Notes under the pieces: model-generated
Databases searched by the model: none
Told to the model about the DNA's origin: nothing
The model's input: the letters and a program-made list of their open reading frames with translations, nothing else
Made by a program: the position numbers and the translations under genes
In this document: positions 58,428-64,000 of the stretch, piece after piece
Position numbering within the stretch: position 1 is the stretch's first letter
Layout of the letters: every line of letters begins with the position of its first letter
From: Owenia fusiformis
Lineage: Eukaryota > Annelida > Polychaeta > Sabellida > Oweniidae
NCBI GenBank assembly: GCA_903813345.2
Contig: CAIIXF020000011.1
Coordinates: 9,084,842 to 9,148,841, forward strand
Direction: 5' to 3'
DNA length: 64,000 bases

Positions 58428-58653
58428 TTGAATGCAATGCTAACCATACTTAACATCAACCAAAACGTAAGAATATTGTCACTTACTACTCAGATCCCGA
58501 GCCATATCCAGTCCCCATCAGTAGTACACGCAATAAAATAATGAGTATATGTATTGAGCATAGAGAACAAGAGGAAGAATCTGCCAGAGGTCCGTAGTTG
58601 ATCAATTACACCTTCTGTAACACCATCGTGTCTGAAGTACCCCCCCCCCCCAA

Positions 58654-59190
58654 CCATACCTAGGTCTGACCATCTGCAACGGCCTCAAGTGGAACGAACA
58701 AACTGGGAATGCAGTCTCTAAAGCCACCAGAGCACTTGGAGTTGTGTGTCGTAACCTCCGAGGGTGCCCCACATCTCTCAAAGAAAAGGCCTACAAGTCC
58801 ATTGTTAGGCCCTATTTGAGTATGGAGCCTCAATCTGGGATCCTCATACCCAAAGGAACATCAATGCCCTAAAGCAAGTCTAACATAGTGCTCTCCATAT
58901 GGTGGACAACAACTACGCCAGAGAACCAGGCACTATCACAAAGTAATATGGCATATGCCAGTGAGATAAACTTGACACTAGATGGAGCAATAGCAGACTT
59001 TCTCTCGTATACACAATAGTAAATTTCCCACAAAGTGGAAATGACATCTATCTCAAGATTCCTTTGCCCCTCAGATCAAAGACACGCCATAAAAATACCA
59101 TGTACTTTACCACATACTTATGCAACGCAAACATACTCAAATGCTCTTGTATCAAGGACCATAATTGAATGGGATAATTTTGATGACCTA
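58654..59190 (+). pseudogene. Second LINE reverse-transcriptase fragment (C-terminal)
   Basis: The plus strand reads PYLGLTICNGLKWNEQ, then KATRALGVVCRNLRGCPTSL, KEKAYKSIVRPYLS and, after frameshifts, ALVSRTIIEWDNFDD. This is the same RT-thumb region as the entry at 57024, from a different LINE lineage and in the opposite orientation. Non-functional. Confidence 0.8.
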
Positions 59191-59379
59191 CTGTAATTAG
59201 CCCATCAAAAGAACTCTTTAAAAAACTTAAAGCTACACAAATTATCCTTCGCGGTCACCTATCTACATTTTCTATATTGAAAATACATGTGTAAAGATAA
59301 TAAGATATACAATTGTGTTATAACGGCGATACCAGTTTCGACGCTGCAGCTAATTCTACCTCTCCTACTTTTATTTTAC

Positions 59380-59455
59380 GCATGCGCAGCGCGTTAAACT
59401 GAAAAGGCAGTTATCAGGAAAACCGCCAAGAAAACTTCTTTTACTGCATTTCAAG
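59380..59455 (+). promoter_or_regulatory. NRF1-like promoter-type segment with a following splice donor
   Basis: ACGCATGCGCAGCGCG is a strong NRF1-type palindrome. About 50 bp later CATTTCAAG|GTAAAC could be a 5' splice donor of an untranslated first exon. No ATG lies in between. It could be a relic or a true start for the duplicated exon at 60366. Confidence 0.3.
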
Positions 59456-59607
59456 GTAAACAAATATCAGTTTACATTATGTAGATCTGTTTGATATATC
59501 ATTATGTAAGGTATCCTATCTCAAAAGCATAAGTCCTTCGGATAAGAATGACGCTGTATGGAAGGTTCTGTTTTTTTTATTTTTGTAAATTGTAGGCCAA
59601 CCGAACC

Positions 59608-60365
59608 TTACTTCGGTCCAAAGCCTTCTCTATATTCCGGCTTTGAGGAGGAAGATTGAGCTGCCTTAGTATTATAAATATTGTAAATCATTGTGTCACA
59701 CGCACAGTAAATATGGCATAATAATATGAAATATACCTTTACAGTGCTGGTACAGTTGGGGACATAAATACAGTTGGGGACAAAAATAAATGACAGGTCG
59801 ATTTTCGATCACCATTTCCTAATTATGGTGGTCTGAAAGCCCATAATTTCCAATATTGTCTAGATACATATCCCTTAAAATTTGTATATTTTACATTTTG
59901 TATAATCTCATCCACTGATTTATGGCCTCTTGTAAATTCTCTTATTTTTAACATGGGAAATCCTCACTTCAGCAAATCCACCTGTCATTTATTTATGTCC
60001 CCAACTGTAAATGACAGGTGGATTTGCTGAAGTGAGAATTTCCCATGTTAAAAATAAGAGAATTTTCAAGAGGCCATACATCAGTGGATGAGATTATACA
60101 AAATGTGAAATATACAACTTTTAAGGGATATGTATCTAGACAATATTGGAAATTATGGACTTTCAGATGACCATAATTCAGGAAATGGTGATCGAAAATC
60201 GACCTGTCATTTATTTTTGTCCCCAACTGTATATTGATCTTACTTCGGTCCAAAGCCTTCTCTATATTCCGGCTTTGAGGAGGAAGATTGAGCTGCCTTA
60301 GTATTATAAATATTGTAAATCATTGTGCCACACGCACAGTAAATATGGCATAATAATATGAAATT
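59608..60365. mobile_element. Tc1/mariner-type MITE inserted in the TIR of its relative, flanked by 126-bp direct repeats
   Basis: Inner element 59771-60007 with TIR CAGTTGGGGACAAAAATAAA + TGACAGGT and TA at 59769-59770 and 60008-60009. The outer element begins TACAGTTGGGGACATAAATA (59751-59770), resumes at 60010 with AATGACAGGTGG and ends CCCCAACTGTA at 60231. The inner copy lies in the outer TIR at its internal TA, producing a near-perfect palindrome of about 460 bp. Direct repeats 59608-59733 and 60240-60365 (TTACTTCGGTCCAAAGCCTT..GGCATAATAATATGAAAT) flank the whole. Confidence 0.8.
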
Positions 60366-60640
60366 TAAGCGAGAATAATTTCAAATGTTATTCACGTCCA
60401 GAACCGGAAGCCATTTTTAGCTACAGCGAGAAAATTTCACCATCTGTCAAACTCCGAAATGAAATTTTGAAATATCTAAATCCAGACAAGCAACGCTTCA
60501 TCCTAAATATGATTAATATTCTTAAAAATATTTATAAAATTTATTAAAAATGAATTCTAGGTGCGTGTAGGTGCGTGTAGCACAGTACATACGAAATCAA
60601 TGAAGTTTCGTCTAGCTGTAAGCTAGAGACTCGAGTAAAA
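60366..60640 (+). pseudogene. Duplicate of the candidate small-gene exon at 61301
   Basis: About 270 bp matching 61300-61578 with few differences. It encodes SENNFKCYSRPEPEAIFSYS, EKISPSVKLRNEILKYLNPD and KQRFILNMINILKNIYKIY then a stop. Versus the other copy, about five of six coding differences change the amino acid, so there is no sign of purifying selection in at least one copy. The preceding AAATTTAAG is a poor splice acceptor. Confidence 0.5.
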
Positions 60641-61037
60641 TTGATCAGTCGTTTAATTGGCATATTTTCTTGAATTTTAACATTTAATGTCCCAAACTCT
60701 CACAAACTGCAGAAAAGTATACCCCATAAATCATATTTACCAAAATGAGTGTCTCCAAGGCTTCACACCAGCGTATGCATAATGCATTTGTCACGAGTTT
60801 GAGCTGAAATTTCGCCAAAATGAAGTGGCTAAGGGTAGTCTCTGCCAGGTTTGTTTATTGTGGTAAGCTTCTAAGTGCTCAGAAGCAAATAATTCACGTG
60901 CGCAAAATAATCAAATAATCTAATTGGTCTAAACTTTGCTGCACATCCGCACAATGTGTGCCATGTTTTTTTCTAGTGATTTCGTTTCGTTTCATGGAGT
61001 TTGCGTTTCAGTGTAACTTCCGCAAAAATGGCGGACC

Positions 61038-61478
61038 ATGGACAGAATTAACAGGTAAAATCACTTCGAAATTTCAAGAGAACTTTTTACCTATAATAGC
61101 ATAGCTTTTGTTTTATTTGTGCATTCTATCTATCAGATAAGAGTTTCAGGGGTATGTAGGCAAATTCATTTTGGTAGGAACACTCTGTTTAGTTTGAAAA
61201 CGCACCCTATATTATTATATATCAGCACTGTATGTATAGATTTGAAGAACATCAGCTCGCATCCCCATCTGAATCTATTGTTATATTTGATTTCTTTAAG
61301 CGAGAATGATTTCAAATTTTATTCCCGTCCAGAACCGGAAGCCATTTTTAGCTACAGCGAGAAAATTTCACCATGTGTCAAACTCCGAAAAGAAATTTTG
61401 AAATATCTAAATCCAGACAAGCAACACTTCATCCTAAATATGATTAATATTCTTAAAAATATTTATAAAATTTATTAA
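61038..61478 (+). CDS. Candidate small two-exon gene, product unrecognised
   Basis: 61038-61054 (ATGGACAGAATTAACAG) ends at a GTAAAA donor. TTGATTTCTTTAAG at 61287-61300 is a fair acceptor, and exon 61301-61478 continues in frame to TAA, giving 64 aa: MDRIN then SENDFKFYSRPEPEAIFSYS and so on to the basic/aliphatic end NMINILKNIYKIY. The start lies in AAAATGGCGGACCATGG, which matches a YY1-type AAATGGCGG initiator element. An earlier ATG (61028) opens a short upstream ORF ending within exon 1. ACTTCCGC just before is ETS-like. I do not recognise the peptide. It could equally be a truncated first part of a larger duplicated gene. Confidence 0.3.
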
Positions 61479-61611
61479 AAATGAGTTCTAGGTGCGTGTA
61501 GGTGCGTGTAGCACCTTTTCTAGAGTACATACGAAATCAATGAAGTTGCGTCTAGCTGTAAGCTAAAGACTCGAGTAAACCGAACCTACATTCTAATTTT
61601 TTATTCTGTGA

Positions 61612-63195
61612 ACTAAGATTTTCGACATCTAAAAAGTCACTCGACTTTTTTGCAAAAACACTTCCAAAAAGTAATAGTCGCATGAATTCACATTGTCGTA
61701 CTTACAAAATGATCCACCGCCTAACCTTTGCGCCATCGAACTCTGTAATATTGTACACGTAACTATTAATTACCGTATATTCCCATAGAAAACTGGGCTT
61801 GCTTTTCAACATTTCAAGCGAAAATTCTCTTCGGAGCTTTTGTTTTTCTGACGTAATTTCTTCTAAGAAATCGGTGACGTGATAGGTTCAGAGTTCATCT
61901 TATTTCGAAAGGGGTGTCATCTATTTCAAATATTTATTTTAATCTTGTCCAGTCCTATATACAACCTGCCCTTATCCTTTTCACTTGTAGTAACGCGTAG
62001 TAATGTTGAAATTATGGAATAAATTCTCTGAGAGTGGCGACATGTCTGCATCTCTACCATCTTGCGTTTGACACCCCTTGTTTTGGGCGAGTCCAAGTAA
62101 ACCGCACATCCGGGTGATTAGAAAAGGGACATTTTTTTTTTTTAATCGAGCGGCAACAAAGATACTTCTGGTCAAACTGAGTTTATGACGAAACTTATGA
62201 AAGAATCAATAAAAGGTGAGTGGTGTAACGACCCGCCGTAGGCAGGCGTAAGGGGTTGGATAATTAAAGTGTGTTGGAGAAAGTTAATTGTCGGGAAATG
62301 AATTTAGAAAGTAATTAAGGGAGTTTGACTCAAATATGATGGAATGAAATAACAAAATAAATATGTAAGGTTATATAAATCAGAGTCTTTTAATGCACAC
62401 TAAAACTATTCAATACAAAGATGTGTTCACAAACTTACAATAAGACAATACCAGTCATTTAATTCACATGTACTCTGAGACATATAAACAATAAGACAAT
62501 GAATCAATACAGTTAAAAACAATCAATCAATTAATGTAACTCACCAATACTTCAGTGCACTAACGGGTTCAATACAATATATCCTATTCCTAAATGAACT
62601 CTCTATTTATCCTAAACACTCTAAACTATCCTATCCTATGAGTCTGCTCATTAGCAAGAGAGAGGCGGAAACGCGAAAACCGGCGGGCGCAAGACTGACG
62701 TTTCTGAGGGTGGGGAAACTTATATACTTCCCCAGAGACAAAGCAAGGGACAAGGGAACTCCCAAAACCAAGAAATGACAGTCTGGCATTGGTCAATGAC
62801 ACGTGGCTAGCATGTCAAAATATCATTTATGACCTAAAGACTGACGGTGGTGCCCATAACAGTTAAGCATTACAAATTAAACATATATGATTGGTGTAAA
62901 ATAGAAATATAAGTGTGCCACTGACTAAAAGCCACTGGCCTCTGTAAGAATAAGAACTGGAACTAAATACACAATGGTGATTGGTTGACAATGGTACAAT
63001 ACTGTTAATGAAATATGAATGAGTAGAAGACTTGAAAATATTACATATAAGGACCCAAGTCCGTCACAGTGGTATACATTAGGTGGATGCCAAAAATTAA
63101 ACGTGGCGCCAATTTGAAACTTCAGAATGCTTTCTGTGATTCAAAATCACAAAAAAGTTGAGTGACTTTTTAGATGTCGAAAATCTTAGTTCATA
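61612..63195. mobile_element. TIR element interrupted by a solo LTR
   Basis: GAACTAAGATTTTCGACATC then TAAAAAGTCACTCGACTTTT (61613 on) is mirrored at about 63150-63195. Only about 45 bp of TIR is evident. Without the inserted LTR the element would be about 740 bp. The interior shows no recognisable ORF. Confidence 0.55.
62224..63068. mobile_element. Solo LTR (Gypsy- or BEL-type)
   Basis: Begins TGTAACGACCCGCC and ends AAGTCCGTCACA (5'-TG..CA-3'), 845 bp, flanked by GTGG at 62220-62223 and 63069-63072. It contains a TATA-like CTTATATACTTCCCC at about 62730 after a GC-rich stretch (GAAACGCGAAAACCGGCGGG), consistent with an LTR promoter. No internal retroviral-type genes are present, so the element has recombined down to one LTR. 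Confidence 0.7.
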
Positions 63196-63825
63196 TGGTT
63201 AAAATAACGAAATAATGAAATGTTACCATGTGTCTACTTAGCAGTTTGTTCTATGTCATCCATCCTGCTAGGTTACATTGTGGAAAAGTATGGTTACACT
63301 CGAAAAAAACAAAATTGCATTCCTCACCTTTCGTTCATATATTGCTAGTTTCAGCACATACAACAACCTGACAATAACCCAGATGCGAGTAGAAATAATC
63401 TTGATTTACGTCATTAAAAATTCAAAATTCAGTCAAAGTAATATCATATTTGAAATCTACATGTAAAATTACATCCAGAAATGTGGTTTTAAAAAGTGTT
63501 TATCAACTTTGAAAAATTACTTTTCTTTGAAAATGTGACTTCTAGCTCGGGGAGATTCCCCATAGACCCCACGCTATAAATTCACAAAAAATGAAATATC
63601 TTTTATTTTAGTGGACAGTTAATATTTTGCTTTACTGGACATATTTTCATTAGTATAAGTATTAGACACATAAGGGTTATATGAAAATTGAGCCACTTAA
63701 ATTGATAATATTCAAGTTTAAGGGAACTTTCTTATATACCTACCATGTTAATTGACCCGAATCAGCCACCTGGTGGTGAAACTGGTAACTACCTACTCGC
63801 ATTTGGGTAATTGCAGAGATGCTTC
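63196..63825. other. Unannotated stretch before the terminal repeat
   Basis: I see no gene, inverted repeat or recognised motif here. The window then ends in the second copy of the repeat described at 1215-1640. Confidence 0.5.
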
Positions 63826-64000
63826 ATCTTATCGCATCCTACGACCCCTCTAGATTGTGGTCGTACGCGTGTATAATTGGTCAGTCAATGTTTTTACAAA
63901 GTTGGAGAAAATACTACGCATTGCACACCTAAATGACCTACCTCGATACATTCCTTAGTATTTTAGAATTCTTTTTATGTTGTTAAATCGCCAATTGTAT
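63826..64000. repeat. Second copy of the 1215-1640 dispersed repeat, cut by the window end
   Basis: ATCGCATCCTACGACCCCTC, TAGATTGTGGTCGTACGCG and TTTTTACAAAGTTGGAGAAA match the copy in PSMA1 intron 1 in the same orientation. Substitutions are very few, so the copies are recent. Confidence 0.85.

Noticed and set aside
61119-61300. 5' half of the 119-codon ORF before the candidate exon
   Set aside because: It reads through a likely intron ending TTTCTTTAAG, and the duplicate at 60366 does not share it.

Overview
This is animal nuclear DNA. Three genes have canonical GT-AG introns that are mostly repeat-filled; the DNA is AT-rich and crowded with fold-back DNA transposons, mariner derivatives, LINE fragments and minisatellites. 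A SUEL (rhamnose/galactose-type) lectin receptor gene, intron positions shared with vertebrates, and the repeat load all fit a marine invertebrate (ambulacrarian, amphioxus-like or lophotrochozoan). I cannot fix the phylum or species from sequence alone.

Layout. (1) 1-10235 (+): a complete nine-exon PSMA1 gene, the alpha-type 1 subunit of the 20S proteasome. Its first coding exon contains only the ATG, and its introns carry a TTAA-flanked fold-back element and a 3.7-kb long-TIR element. (2) 10338-16395: a 6.06-kb palindromic transposon, apparently inserted in the PSMA1 3' UTR. Its arms are about 2 kb. At its centre is a decayed minus-strand gene of a repeat-borne protein family, and its arms carry eight RFX-like X-box palindromes. 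(3) 16396-17886: spacer with two tRNA-derived SINE remnants. (4) 17887-26236 (+): a six-exon gene for a predicted type I membrane receptor (about 1060 aa) with one SUEL lectin domain, a Ser/Thr-rich stalk, one membrane span, a tail of about 637 residues and a C-terminal PDZ ligand. I know of no named gene with this architecture. A 1.09-kb mariner-like element lies in its 3' region. (5) 27386-32504: spacer made mostly of nested miniature transposons. (6) 32505-55769 (-): a 14-exon ARHGAP1 (p50RhoGAP/Cdc42GAP) gene with BCH/CRAL-TRIO and RhoGAP domains. Two in-frame micro-exons (24 and 21 nt) lie near the N-terminus. Its introns hold several minisatellites, and one of these is built from the 3' splice site and first bases of a RhoGAP exon. 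(7) 55770-64000: LINE reverse-transcriptase fragments, a transposon inserted into the TIR of its own relative, a candidate small duplicated gene with a promoter-like CpG-rich start, and a solo LTR nested in a TIR element.

The three host genes (protein turnover, Rho GTPase control, cell-surface recognition) are not an operon or pathway; they are simply neighbours. The most informative signals are the novel lectin receptor, the exon-derived minisatellite with decoy splice acceptors, the palindromic transposon carrying X-boxes, and repeated mariner miniatures that keep only the transposase C-terminus.
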